A DNA stretch of 64,000 nt, from contig CM058230.1 in assembly GCA_030180135.1 (NCBI GenBank), positions 11,595,082-11,659,081 of the forward strand, given 5' to 3'. Position 1 is the stretch's first letter, and the number at the start of each line of letters is the position of its first letter. The notes beneath the pieces are model-generated. The model searched no databases. It worked only from the letters and a program-made list of their open reading frames with translations, and was not told the origin of the DNA. The position numbers and the translations under genes were made by a program. This document shows, one piece after another, positions 42,945-54,400 of the stretch. Source of the stretch: Orychophragmus violaceus. Taxonomy: Eukaryota > Streptophyta > Magnoliopsida > Brassicales > Brassicaceae.

Positions 42945-44700
42945 ATTAATAGCCGGACTCAGACTAGCAATAGCGATAGGAGCCCGAGAAGAAGACGCCT
43001 TCAGCGATTCCCAATTGGTCACGAGCCAATATCATGGCGACTACGAGGCTAAAGACGAACGCATGGAAGCATACCTACAGGTAGTCCATACGCTCGCCGA
43101 ACAGATCGAATTCTTTGATCTAACACGGATCCCGCGAGGGGAAAACACCGCAGCCGATGCCCTGGCCGCCCTAGCGTCGACATCGGATCCTAACCTCAAA
43201 AGGATCATACCAGTCGAGGGGATCGAAAAACCAAGTATTGACATAGCCCTGAAAGCTCTATCCTTGAAAGAGGACGATCCCACCACAAAGGACGGGGTCA
43301 AACACAAGGAACGTCCCAAGGACACCAGTCGCGACATCATCGAGATTGATGATGATCCCGATCCAAGAAGCACCGTGTACGTCGCAAACGTCCCCGACAG
43401 ACCAATCTAAGCCGCATCCGCTAGTCGAGGACCCGAGCCTAATGATGACGAAGATTGGAGAACTCCGATCATTCGATACATTACAAATGGCGAAGTCCCC
43501 AACGACAAATGGGAGGCGCGGAAACTCAAGACATAAAGTGCGAGGTACTGCGTCACGCAAGGAGAGCTCTTCAATAGAAGTCTCTCTGGACCTTACCTCA
43601 AATGCCTCGATAAAAAGCAAGCTCTAGCCGTGATCGCGCAGGCCCACGACGGATCCTGCGGAAGCCATTCCGGAGGATGAGCCCTGGCTGTGCGAATCAA
43701 AAGGCAAGGCCATTTCTGGCCAACAATGGCCACCGAATGCGAATATTTTTCCAGCAAATGTGACAAATGCCAAAAGCATGCCCCGATTATCCATCAAGCA
43801 TCGGAGACACTCTCCTCTATTTTATCACCATACCCATTCATGCGATGGAGAATGGACATCGTGGGACCTCTAGTCCCATCTGGCAAAAAGAAAGCTACAC
43901 ACCTATTGGTAATGACAGACTACTTCACTAAGTGGATCGAAGCAGAGTCATACCAAAATATCAAAGACGTCCACGTTAAGGAGTTCGTCTAGCGAACATC
44001 GTGTGCCGACACGGACTACCCCACGAGATCGTCACCGATAACGGGTCACAATTCATATCAAACGTGTTCAAGGAGTTCTGTAGAACCTGGAACATAAAGC
44101 TGACCTACTCAACGCCCCGCTATCCTCAAGGAAACGGACTGGCAGAAGCAGCTAATAAAGCAATCATGAACAACCTTAAGAAAAGACTCAATGAGTGCAA
44201 AACGAGCTGGAGCGACGAGCTCCCAGCCGTACTCTGGATTCACCGGACTACTCCTCGCAAATCCACCGGTGAAACTCCCTTTTCGCTGGCTTACAGGATC
44301 GAGGCGGTAGTACCAGCCGAAATCCTCGTGTCAATCATACGCAAAGAAGAATGCCCACGACAAGAGGAACTTAACAACAAGATGATAACGGACGAGCTCG
44401 ATCTCGTCGACGAAAGGAGGAACCTCGCACTAGCTCGAATCCAGAACTACCAACAAGCTGCAGCTCGCTACTATGATTCCAAGATCAAAACTTGAAGGTT
44501 TCAAGTAGGCGAGGTCGTCTTACGGAAAGTGTCCGACCATAATAAGGAAGAACACGCTGGAAAGTTAGGAGCAAAGTGGGAAGGTCCTTACCAGGTCACT
44601 GATGTTGTGAAGGACGGGGTCTACCGACTCAAATCGGTAGAAACCCAGAAGCCTGAACTACGACCTTGGAACATCATCAACCTCAAAAAGTACTTTCACT
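42945..44700 (+). pseudogene. Gypsy G2 pol fragment (RNase H, integrase)
   Basis: Begins in the second RNase H (AGLRLAIAIGAREEDAFSDS) and continues through the integrase zinc finger (HDGSCGSHSGG...CDKCQKHA), core (MDIVGPL, TDNGSQF) and C-terminal part to KKYFH. Compared with G1 it has in-frame stops at about 43408, 43534, 43678, 43991 and 44493, plus a one-base deletion near 43995. In G1 those codons are Gln, Gln, Arg, Trp and Arg. The C-run that breaks G1 pol is not altered here (PRYPQGNGLAEA). Confidence 0.88.
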
Positions 44701-44934
44701 AAAAGTACACCAACATAATCGAACTAAGAAATGGCTTGATCCCCTTAAAAGGGTACGTAGGCAGCTCGACTTCGAGCGCAGCCACCCCCCAAACACAAGG
44801 CTCTTACCGATCTCAACAACTTCAAACGAAGTCTTACTAGCTTATCTTTGTGAAATCAAAATAAGACCCTCGATCAATGTCTCTTTCTGTCTTACAAGTC
44901 AGAGTCATCGCGAAATACTTCGTTGTTACAAAGT
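44701..44934 (+). other. G2 segment between pol and repeat array
   Basis: Non-coding. Matches 13526-13718 of G1 in reverse orientation. Confidence 0.5.
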
Positions 44935-45345
44935 GATATGAAATTATCTCTTCAAAAATTAAAACGATATGAAATTATCTCTTCAGAAACAAACGGTATC
45001 AAGCTATACTCCCCGAGCGACATGAAATGGCCTCTCCTCAAAACCAAGTGATATGAAATTGTCTCTTCGAAAAGTGATATGAAATTATCTCTTCAAGTGA
45101 TATGAAATTACCTCTTCAAAAGACAAGTGATATGAAATTATCCCTTCTTAGCGACCTGAAACGACCTCTCCTAAAATCAAGTGGTATGAAATTATCTCTT
45201 CAAAAGACAAAGTGATATGAAATTATCCCTCCTCAGCGACCTGAAAATGGTCTCTCCCTTATGACCAGGTGATATGAAATTATCCTTTCAAGCAAGCAAC
45301 TTGAAACGGTCCCTCCCAAAAATAAGCGACCTAAAAACGGTCCAT
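44935..45345. repeat. Tandem array with GATATGAAATTATC core
   Basis: Reverse-complement counterpart of the G1 array, with about ten copies of GATATGAAATTATCTCTTC-like units mixed with GACCTGAAA variants. Confidence 0.85.
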
Positions 45346-45787
45346 TAAACATCATGAAATTCTTCCAACCTTACACAGATTAGAAGAATTGGGGAACTAC
45401 CCCCTTTAAGAAAAAAAACAACGAGGTCGAGACAGCCGTTCACGCAAAAAAGACCTCCGCACGCGCCCAAAACGGATCTTTGTAAGCCTACTTCGATTCA
45501 CTCTTATACTTAGCAATTATCGCTTTGATTCAGCGTCGAGCTCGAATGTTACGAAAGAGTTGTACCTCGCACAATTATTGACGAAGACCTCGAGCTCAAG
45601 TACAGTCGATCTAAAAGTTCGATTGTACTCCCTAAGGCAATATCTATTCGACCTCTCTGAAGAGGTTCCATAACTACCAAATCAACACTAAGGTGTTATA
45701 CAGTGAGTTCTATGCTAAGGCATGAAAGATTCAAAAGCAATTCATAAAAAAGGGAGGACCTAACGTCCTCAATATTTCAAAAGCCCA
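45346..45787. other. G2 non-coding segment
   Basis: Corresponds to about 12540-13000 of G1. It probably contains the 3' flank of the antisense gene. No gene seen. Confidence 0.4.
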
Positions 45788-48232
45788 CTAAGAACAAACA
45801 GCAAAGACAAATAATAACAAAAGCCCCCTTGGGCAACGCAAGTCCGAAAAAGAAATTAAAACCCTCTCGGGCAACAACAATGATAAGCTACTTAAAAAGC
45901 AGCAAAAGAAGACTTCCCCAGCCTGGCCCTCCGCCTCGTCGCCTGCCTCCCTCCTTGGCCGAGACTCAACCTCGTCAAGCATCCCCGGAGCAGTCTCAGT
46001 CGGAGGAACAGGCAGAGGATCCGCCATAGTCACGGAACCCTTCGAAACTGCCGGTAAGACAAGCTTGCCAATGCTAAAATCGGAGACCGCCGCAGCCTCC
46101 ATCTCCGCCGTAGCGAGCCGCTTCTTCTCGGCCAGCTTAAACACCTCCTGGGTCATGTCCACCTCCCCGGCCGCGATCTCGGCGATAAGCTCGATATTGG
46201 CCAAAGTCTCCTGAAGACGAATCTCGGCACTAGTTTTGATTTTCCTCTTCTCGGCCTTCTCCTTGATACCGGCAAGGATCACCAAATACTGGTCATTAAG
46301 CTCTTTTCGAGCCCTACGGAGCTCGACCCGGCTCGATTCTTCGACGGTTCGAGTCCGAGCCTCGGCGACGCTAAGTCGACGAGACAGCTCCTCTTCTCTC
46401 CTCTCGAGCTGCGCGATTCTAGCCTCCGCGGCAGCATGGTCCACAACCTTTTTCTTTAAGCGCTCCTCCCTAGCCAAAGCCTCCTGGAGTTCGGCGTTCA
46501 TCTGGGTGGCAGCCTCCCGAGCATACGCCAGCTCGTAAGATTGAGCCTCTATCACCTCGTTCTCGGACCGAGCCGCATACGTATTCACAGCTTCGACAGC
46601 CTGCGAAGAACGTCAAGTTAGCAAGAAAGAAAAAGAGTTAACAATCAAGAGAAAAAGGGACCAAAACAAAAATGTCTCACCTTTCCGACGAAAGACATCA
46701 TCTCGTAATACGGGCCACCAAGAATCATTTCCCCAACAACCGGGGGCTGAGTACCCGCAGGTCTAAAGCGCCTCAGCAGACGCACCACACCTTCTGGGTC
46801 ATCGGCGACCAAACGCTCTTCCTGATCCGACTCCCCCGGGCTCCCTCCAACGTCTATCTTACGATGCTTCGGCGAAGGAGGAAGGGACCCTCCACGACTC
46901 CGACGGTCCAACCCCGCGGAGCTATTCGGGCGAGGGTCGTGCGAGATAATCACCTCGGGCTGAGGCGCGACCCCCTCTCGACCGATCAAAGGAGGAGACG
47001 AGTTCGCAGCCTCCGCAACTGTTCCCTCTAGCCCCGTCTCCGGAGGAAGCAAGGTCCGAGCGGGAGGAGGGGGACATGCTGGAGGACGAGGAAGGGCCCG
47101 GCCAAAGGCAAAGAGAAGGGTATTGCTAAGGTCACCCGCCTCCATCTTGTCGACCAGATCGACCGGATCTTTCCCGTGGCGGCGACTGCTCATTCTACGA
47201 GACAGTCTCTCGCTAGGATGACTGCTAGCAGTCGAGTTGTCGCCCGGAAGAGGTCGAGCTACGTATATAAAAAGAGGAGAAAGTCAGACGAACCAAAATG
47301 GCGATATATAAAAAAAACTCGCAACCAGACGACTCACTCTCTCATGTCCGCTCGGCAATACGGAGTGGGGGCTGAGCAGCTTGAGCCACGAGATCCCGGG
47401 AGGGTTCGGAAGAAGGCGCCGGGTTGCGAAGAACATGCGGGCGATCCATCGGAGCCCGTTCGGGGTTGACCCGCAGAGCGGCTTGCACGCGCTCTACCGA
47501 AAAACTGCCCCAATTGACAGTGCCTCCCTCAATCTGGCTATCAAAGTCTCAGTGATCGGATTGGTGGCAAGTGACTCGGGAGCATCTGTAAGATAAAAAA
47601 AAGAAAGAGGGTAAGAAGCAACCTAACAATAAGAGGAACCAAACATCGGAACTTTGCACCTTACCAACACTGGAAGACCACCGAGAAGGAATGACTGAAT
47701 AGTCAAACTCCCCGACCGAGTGATGAGTTATCCTGAAGAAAAAGAATCGGTCTTTCCACACGTCCTTATTCGGGACGTCTTCAAGGACACGACCGAAACG
47801 GGGAGAAAGATAGTATGTCCCCGAGAAGCGAGTATTTTGCTTTACCGAGCAAACTCGCATAAGTTCCTCGGGCCCGAACTCAATTCCCTCTTCTGCGGCC
47901 CTGACTCCGAGTCCGATAACGTGTCGGACGAATTTCGGAGTCATCTGATGGAACACCAACTGGAGCTGGGCCAGTACCAAGGAAACCAGGCGAGGAATGG
48001 GGAAGAAAAGCCCACACTTCTCGAAGTATGTGTAGGAGGCACATCAGTAGCCTTCCATGATTGTCTCCGGCGAGATTGCCGGAGACGGAACGACTATCTC
48101 CACCTCTGGAGGAATCCGACACTGCGTTCGCAACCGGCAAATATGAATCTCGGTTAAGGCGGATGGCGGATGCGGACCCAACGATCCCGCCGCTGTACTC
48201 GTGCTAGCTCCTGTCGCATCTCTGAGAGCCAT
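45788..48232 (-). pseudogene. Four-exon antisense gene of G2, damaged
   Basis: Counterpart of the G1 antisense gene. Exons are 47665-48232 (568 bp, as in G1), 47338-47585 (248 bp, one base shorter), 46681-47258 (578 bp, as in G1) and 45788-46601. All introns have GT-AG ends. Exon 1 has a nonsense codon at 48044-48046, and exon 2 a one-base deletion near 47520. The last exon lacks the stop used in G1 and runs on to 45788. The coiled-coil exon is still well conserved (REAATQMNAELQEALAREER). The identical exon lengths support the splicing model. Confidence 0.82.
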
Positions 48233-48789
48233 GGGAAGCGGTGTATCGGAATAAAGAAAGCAAAGAGCTTTAGAAGGAAATTTCTCCGACGATAAAAATC
48301 AGAGCAAGGAAAAAGAAGAAGTGAAAGAGGGAAAGAGAGAAACCACCCTCGGCAAATATAAGAAAATTATAGTGGGAATCGTGCAAAATCTTAACCGTAC
48401 GATTCCGAACTCGTAGTAATCGAGATGGTTTGGACTCCTCGCTTCCCCTCTATTCTGACCGTTGATCTAAGATCGACGGCTACGAATGCACGACGATTAC
48501 GTCACATCAGCAAAAGAACGAGCCTGAAAAGACTCTTCGCGACCCTCAAATCTTAGTCGTTGGTGACCGACCAGATCCACGGTAGAAGATGAAGTTCTCA
48601 AACAAACGCACGCCAAGACTGTCGACGCGCTAAAAAGCAGTCCAGTTCGACCCACGCGCCGCGCTTGACCGTTAGATCAAAACAAGATCTACGGATGGGG
48701 CGGAAGTAATCATTAGGTTTACTGCACCCGAGGCGCACGCCTCGTCCCGAAAATGCCAATCGCCCATTAACCTCGACTTGTCGAAATCA
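48233..48789 (-). promoter_or_regulatory. Upstream region of the G2 antisense gene
   Basis: Matches 9556-10100 of G1. Non-coding and likely to hold the antisense promoter. Confidence 0.4.
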
Positions 48790-48806
48790 ATGGGCTGGGG
48801 GGCTAT
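48790..48806 (+). other. Gypsy G2 polypurine tract
   Basis: ATGGGCTGGGGGGCTAT directly before the LTR. Confidence 0.8.
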
Positions 48807-49336
48807 TGTTGGTACTGGATTTCCCTCTAGGAAATCCGGTCCATTAACAAATAAGACAAAGGCCCATAATTATGAGCCCGTCCTAACATCAAGACAGAGA
48901 GGGATCGACCGTTGTCCTCTGTTGGGCCTATACGATTTACTTCATGACAAGGCCCAAGCGATGCCGAAGTAGGAAGCGATCGAGCTCGACAGAAGACGAC
49001 GTGGAGATAGAGCAGCCCGGTCTTCGTCAGTTCAACTGATCCACGCAAATCTCGGAGATCGTTATGACGATGCCGAAATATCGGAACAAGAAGATCAAAG
49101 TCGAGAGTATTTAAGGAAGAAGTGGCGATTCATTCAAGGACATTCCAAACCTAGCTTAGAACACTTCGACTAGATAGCTCGATCATAAATCTTTGTACTC
49201 TCTTTTCGACTGTGTTTGTTCTATCTCGACGATCAATCTCAATAAAGTCTTTGATTCATAGGAAACTATACCATTTCTATATCCAAAAGTCCAAATCCAC
49301 GAATACAAATTCTTAGTGTGAATCCCAGATCTCACA
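48807..49336 (+). repeat. Gypsy G2 3' LTR
   Basis: 530 bp, TGTTGGTACTGG to CAGATCTCACA. Related to the 539-bp G1 LTR but clearly diverged in its left third. TATA-like TATTTAAGG at about 49109. Confidence 0.92.
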
Positions 49337-50407
49337 GCCACCTCTTTTTTAATGCAGGTGCATTCACAGATTTGAACATCTTTGGTCAAAGGATTACTGA
49401 AGAATCAATTCACATTGGATTGTCATGCAATTATTTACCTCATTTCAGAGAATACTCTAAAAACGATCTTGTTCTTTTAAAGATATGCTTTTCAATCAGC
49501 TATTCATGGTATATGGCGGGAGCGGAACTCACAAAGGCATGACTGGTTTGGATCAAGGACAACTTCATGATCAAACACGTTGTTTCTTTCATTATTTTTT
49601 GAATCATCAAAGAGTAGAATATTCATTCTTTCTAGGCATTCTTTATAGAACTACAAGTTCAAACACTAAGCACATGATGTTAAAAAGTCTTTGATTAAAT
49701 AAATTTTATATTCATTTAATAAAAAAGAAAAAAAAAATGGGAGTCAAAGAGAGTATTTGAGCTTGGGTCACAAGAGTCAACATCAATGTTCCAAACCAAA
49801 TATGCTAAGAAACTCTATTTTAATAAAGCTACAAACAAAATTCCATAAAAGTTTATGGGGTCAAGTGACCCCTTCCTAAAGCTGTAGCTCCGCCAGTGTG
49901 TACAAGTATCTATTCTCTTGAACTCGGTGAGCAGGTATCAAGCTCTTTACATGCTTGGTCGACCTCTTGGCTTGGACTAGTCTGATGAATATCATCATTT
50001 GATTAGTCCATTGTGTATGAGCCTCCGTTTCTGTAACTGAAGAGTCATTTGGTAAGTAGCATCTATACTGAGATCGTCTATGATATGTTCATAACTAAAA
50101 CTCATGAATTTTGCTCCGAGGAAAATATCACACAACCAGTTAACAGATGAATTCTCAAACTCAGCAACAATCCGAGATTAGTTCACTCTGTTATCACTTT
50201 TGTACATACGAACTTGATTTGACACGTATTATTCTCGCCACTACTGCCTACTAGTGACGGGTAATCTAAACCAAGCCGTAGATATAAGTTAGGTTCAAGA
50301 AAGCTTTATTGTTATCCATCAAATGAATCATTGTTTAAGAAACTACCAAATCTTTACCATCTAAAAATAGATTAATTAGTGTTTGGTGATTGTTGTGTCA
50401 CCTTCTT
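49337..50407. other. Repeat-derived intergenic sequence
   Basis: No intact gene. Around 49509-49560 one frame reads IWRERNSQRHDWFG, which resembles the C-terminus of plant LINE reverse transcriptases. An A-rich run follows at 49720-49738. At 49857-49872 there is the palindrome GGGGTCA-AG-TGACCCC followed by GTAGCTCCGCCAGTG, a type of end seen in some plant DNA transposons. I cannot classify the rest. Confidence 0.4.
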
Positions 50408-50820
50408 ATCTTTTTTTTTTTTCACTAGAAGATTTTTTATATATTACCAAAGACGGATGCGATTGTCGAATACATTTTTCGGAAACAAACCAAAGAAACT
50501 AAAGCCGGCTATCAAAGAACGATACCGGAGCCAGAAGCCCGAAATCGGGAGACAAACAAAAACAACAAACAACCATAATACCTTAGGCACTACAAATTAG
50601 CAACAACAATAAACCAGCAAAAGTCAAATCACGAAACCAGCAAACAAGACAACGAGAAGGTGGTGACCACCAAGCACCGAGAGAGAAGGAGCGTAACATC
50701 CGAAGCCGCGAATTATTGAGGCTGATCCACCGACACTCATTATATTGCTCCACCATTTGGAGCCACGAGCCAACCATATGCAGACCAAAACCCTGGAAGA
50801 CGAAGGACTAAACCGTTTTC
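50408..50820 (-). mobile_element. Possible retroposon fragment, minus strand
   Basis: Starts with a T-rich run at 50408-50422, i.e. a poly(A) tail on the minus strand. It is followed by about 400 bp that look like a LINE or SINE 3' region (GGGCTTCTGGCTCCGG and CTTTGGTTTG blocks on the minus strand). There is no coding domain to prove it. Confidence 0.35.
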
Positions 50821-51413
50821 ACCTTCTTATCTAAAAACGGAAATATTTTCACGTGGTGTCAATAAAATATTTTTGTTTCTTTTACTTAATAAAATTTTAG
50901 TTCACGGACGTCATGACAAATTCAAAGAAAAGACACAAATGACACGCAAGTAGGTGACTATACAAATTGGTATAGTTGGGATAAAGATCAAACGCAATTA
51001 AGAAAAACACAGTACAGTTTGGTTTGGTTGGTGAAAAAAAATCTTTAAATGATTTGCTATGTAAATGCAACTTCTCAACTTCTATCAATAACTTATTTTA
51101 GTTTGTTTTTTCTTCGATAGTATTTTTTTTTTTTTTTGTTTGCAATAAAAATAAAATCTTGGATAGTATTTGTCCACTATAATTAGTGAAGAAACCAATC
51201 CCAAAAAGTGAGGATGATGATAATTTTCAGACGTTTTATTAGTTAATAAAAAAGAGAGTTGGAGATGGATACGTATGACATGTCAAGTCTGACAAGGAAA
51301 TACATGCACTTGTCGTCCTTCTAATCCATTGCCCACAAACATCGTTAAAGACACAATTTCTTTCTTATTTCTTACTCATCATCATTTTCTTCTTGTCCTA
51401 TTTTTTAGCAAAC
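50821..51413 (+). promoter_or_regulatory. Upstream region of the E1-alpha gene
   Basis: AT-rich, single-copy-looking sequence before the start codon at 51414. A pyrimidine-rich stretch at about 51345-51410 is a plausible 5' UTR. No clear TATA box selected. Confidence 0.4.
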
Positions 51414-54400
51414 ATGGCGATCTGGTTTGCTAGATCCAGAAACCTCGTTTCTAGCTTGAGACCGCATCTAGGTTTGTCTGCGATTATCACCAAACGTGAT
51501 TACTCACCTCGTCCCGTTTTTAGAAAATCTCAGTTGTCTTCGACGGTGTTTTTTGATCCCTTCACGAGCCTCCGTCACGAGTCTACGGCAGTTGAGAAAC
51601 AGCCTGATTTGGTTCAACAGAATGATGAGGAAGATGCCCAGGTATATATGTTTTATTTGGTTAAAATATACTAGTTTTCACGTGGTTATATAATATATTA
51701 TGCATTCTTGATTAAAAATTTGGATCCAGTTCAAACAAAAGAAAGTATCTATTCAGTTCAATATATATATATATATGGGATCAACGATTATTTCAACTGT
51801 ACAAATCTATTTATCAAGGATTTAGTTAGTTTTTTGTAATTTAGTAGAAATTTTCGGTCTAATGGCGTTCAATCCGGTTTAATACCATCATTTCGAATTT
51901 GACGAGTTCTTAATTCATTAGATAAAACCAAATTTGACGATTAGGTGAAAGTGGCTTCCATTTTGGCTCAAAGTTTCTTGTTATTTGGGATCGGTTTGAT
52001 CCGGTACGAGATCCCATACTAAGAGCATACACATCAAAGAACCTTTCATGGGGTTCTTAAAAAAAAATTTTTTTTTTTTTTTTGGAAAAGTGTAAAAAAA
52101 ACAAAAATCGAAAAAAAAAATTGACGAATGACAGGCTGCCACGTGTCATGAACAGTGTAAAAACCGGTTTTTAAATAAAGATTTTTAGAACCCCGGTTCT
52201 TAACTATTCACGTGAGATCCACGTAAATAGTTAAGAACTCCACCCTTAAAAACCATTGATGTTCATGGTCTAACAAGTAACAACAGTTCATCCATACCCG
52301 CACAAGTAATGAGAAAAAAGTGGGGACGACAAGTCAGCCGTATGAATAGTTCAATACCAATTCTAGTGCTATGCGGGTCTAACTTTGGGTCGTTTGTTTC
52401 AGTACGTGTCATTCATGTAACTCGTATAAGTGACAGACTCACAGTGCCGACACTGTTTTCCACTATGACCCCTGTTCTTATGAAACTTTATTACATATGC
52501 CCCTAACGTTTTTGTTCATAAAGTTTTAGTATCCTAAAAGATGCTGTCTAAACCGCATTTAAATTTTTTCAAGGAATTGGATTTTCCGGGAGGCAAAGTC
52601 GGTTACACATCTGAGATGTATTAACAGAATAATGTTCTTTCTCATTAGATTGTTAATGTGAACGTTATACATTGTGTTATATACAATCGGTTTAGTAAAA
52701 GGAAGCTAAACCAAGATAATAAATCAAGAGTACCAACTATACCAACTAAACCAACATTATATCTCCAATACACCCCCCTCAAACCGATGACAAGGAACCA
52801 GATGATGGATGGAAGAGGTTTGAAATGGACATCTTCTGAAGAAGAGAATGAAATGGACCGGAATGAAGGGACTTAGTGAGCAGATCAGCATGTTGATTGG
52901 AGCTGGAAACATGAAACAATTTCATGAACCCATTCTTGACTTGATCACGGATGGTATGGCAATCGATCTCGATATGTTTTGTCCTCTCGTGGAAGACCGG
53001 ATTAGTGGCTATATGCATTGCAGACTTGTTATCACAGAAGAGTTTGGCTGAAGTCTGTACCGTAATACGCAAGTCTGTCAACAGCTGTTGTAACCACAAT
53101 AACTCGCAAGTAACAAGAGCCATGCTCCTGTATTCTGCCTCCGTGCTGCTGCGACTCACCGTCTGTTGTTTCTTCGACTTCCAGGTGATTAAAGAAGAGC
53201 CAAGATACACACAAAAGCCGGTGATTGAACGTCGTGAGTCTGGACATGTCGCCCAGTCAGCGTCAGCAAAAGCATTGAGACACACATCGGAGTTAGAAGC
53301 ATAGAACAAGCCCTGGCCTGGATTGGATTTGAGATACCGTAAGACACGTTGAGCTGCGTCAAGATGAGCATCAGTGGGACATGATAGAAACTGGCTGAGA
53401 TTGTTCACGGCAAACGTGATGTCTGGCCGAGTGATGGTAAGGTACAATAAACGGCCTATGAGTTCTCGATAAGTAGTAGCATTCGCCAAAGGAGTACCAC
53501 TATCTTTACTTAAGCGAATACTGGGATCCATAGGAACAGAACAAGGCTTACAGACCATCATACCAGTTGAATCAAGTATGTCAAGAGCATACTTGCGTTG
53601 GCACAAAGAAATGCCTGTTGAATTTCTAGCAATCTCAATACCCAAGAAAAACCGAGGAGAACCCATGTCTTTAATCTGAAAAGCTTTGTGTAAAGATGTC
53701 TTCAATGCAGTGAGAGCTTTATCACAATTAGAAGCTATTAGTATATCATCAACGTATACTAATAGAGCAGTGAATGATGATCCATCATGACGCAAAAATA
53801 ATGTGTTGTCTGCTTGAGATTGAGTGAAACCTGCCTTCAGAACAACATTGGAAAAACAATGGTACCATTGGCGCGAAGCTTGCTTCAAACCATATAAGGA
53901 CTTACGCAGCCTACAGACCGGATTAACAGGTAAAGAAGCTGTATCCGGAGGGGTATAACCAAGAGGAAGAGACATAAAAATCTCCTCATCTAAATCACCA
54001 TGCAAGAAAGCATTAGTGACGTCCATCTGAGTAAGAGACCAGTTAAACTGAGCAGCAAGAGCAAGAATCAATTTAACACTAGCTAATTTAGCAACCGGTG
54101 AGAAAGTGTCAATGTAATCAATTCCTTCTTGCTGAGTATACCCCTTAGCCACTAATCTTGCCTTATATCTATCCACAGTTCCATCCGGGTTACGTTTGAT
54201 TGTATAAACCCATTTACAGCCTATCATATGCTTACCAGGAGGTAAAGACTCAATGACCCATGTCTGTTGTTGCTCAAGAGCAGAGATCTCCATATCCATA
54301 GCTTTAGTCCATAATGGATTTGTAACAGCTTGCTTGAAAGTGTTTGGCTCTGTCTCAATAGTGCAGTTAAGAACAAAGGCTTGATATGGTTGGTGTAAAT

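Larger units (their letters stand above)
42945..49336 (+). mobile_element. Gypsy G2, 5'-truncated Tat copy in inverse orientation
   Basis: Plus-strand relative of G1. It starts inside the second RNase H domain and ends with a 530-bp 3' LTR. Gag, protease, RT and the 5' LTR are missing. The order pol end, tandem array, antisense gene, polypurine tract, LTR is the same as in G1. No target-site duplication can be read because the 5' end is lost. Confidence 0.9.
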
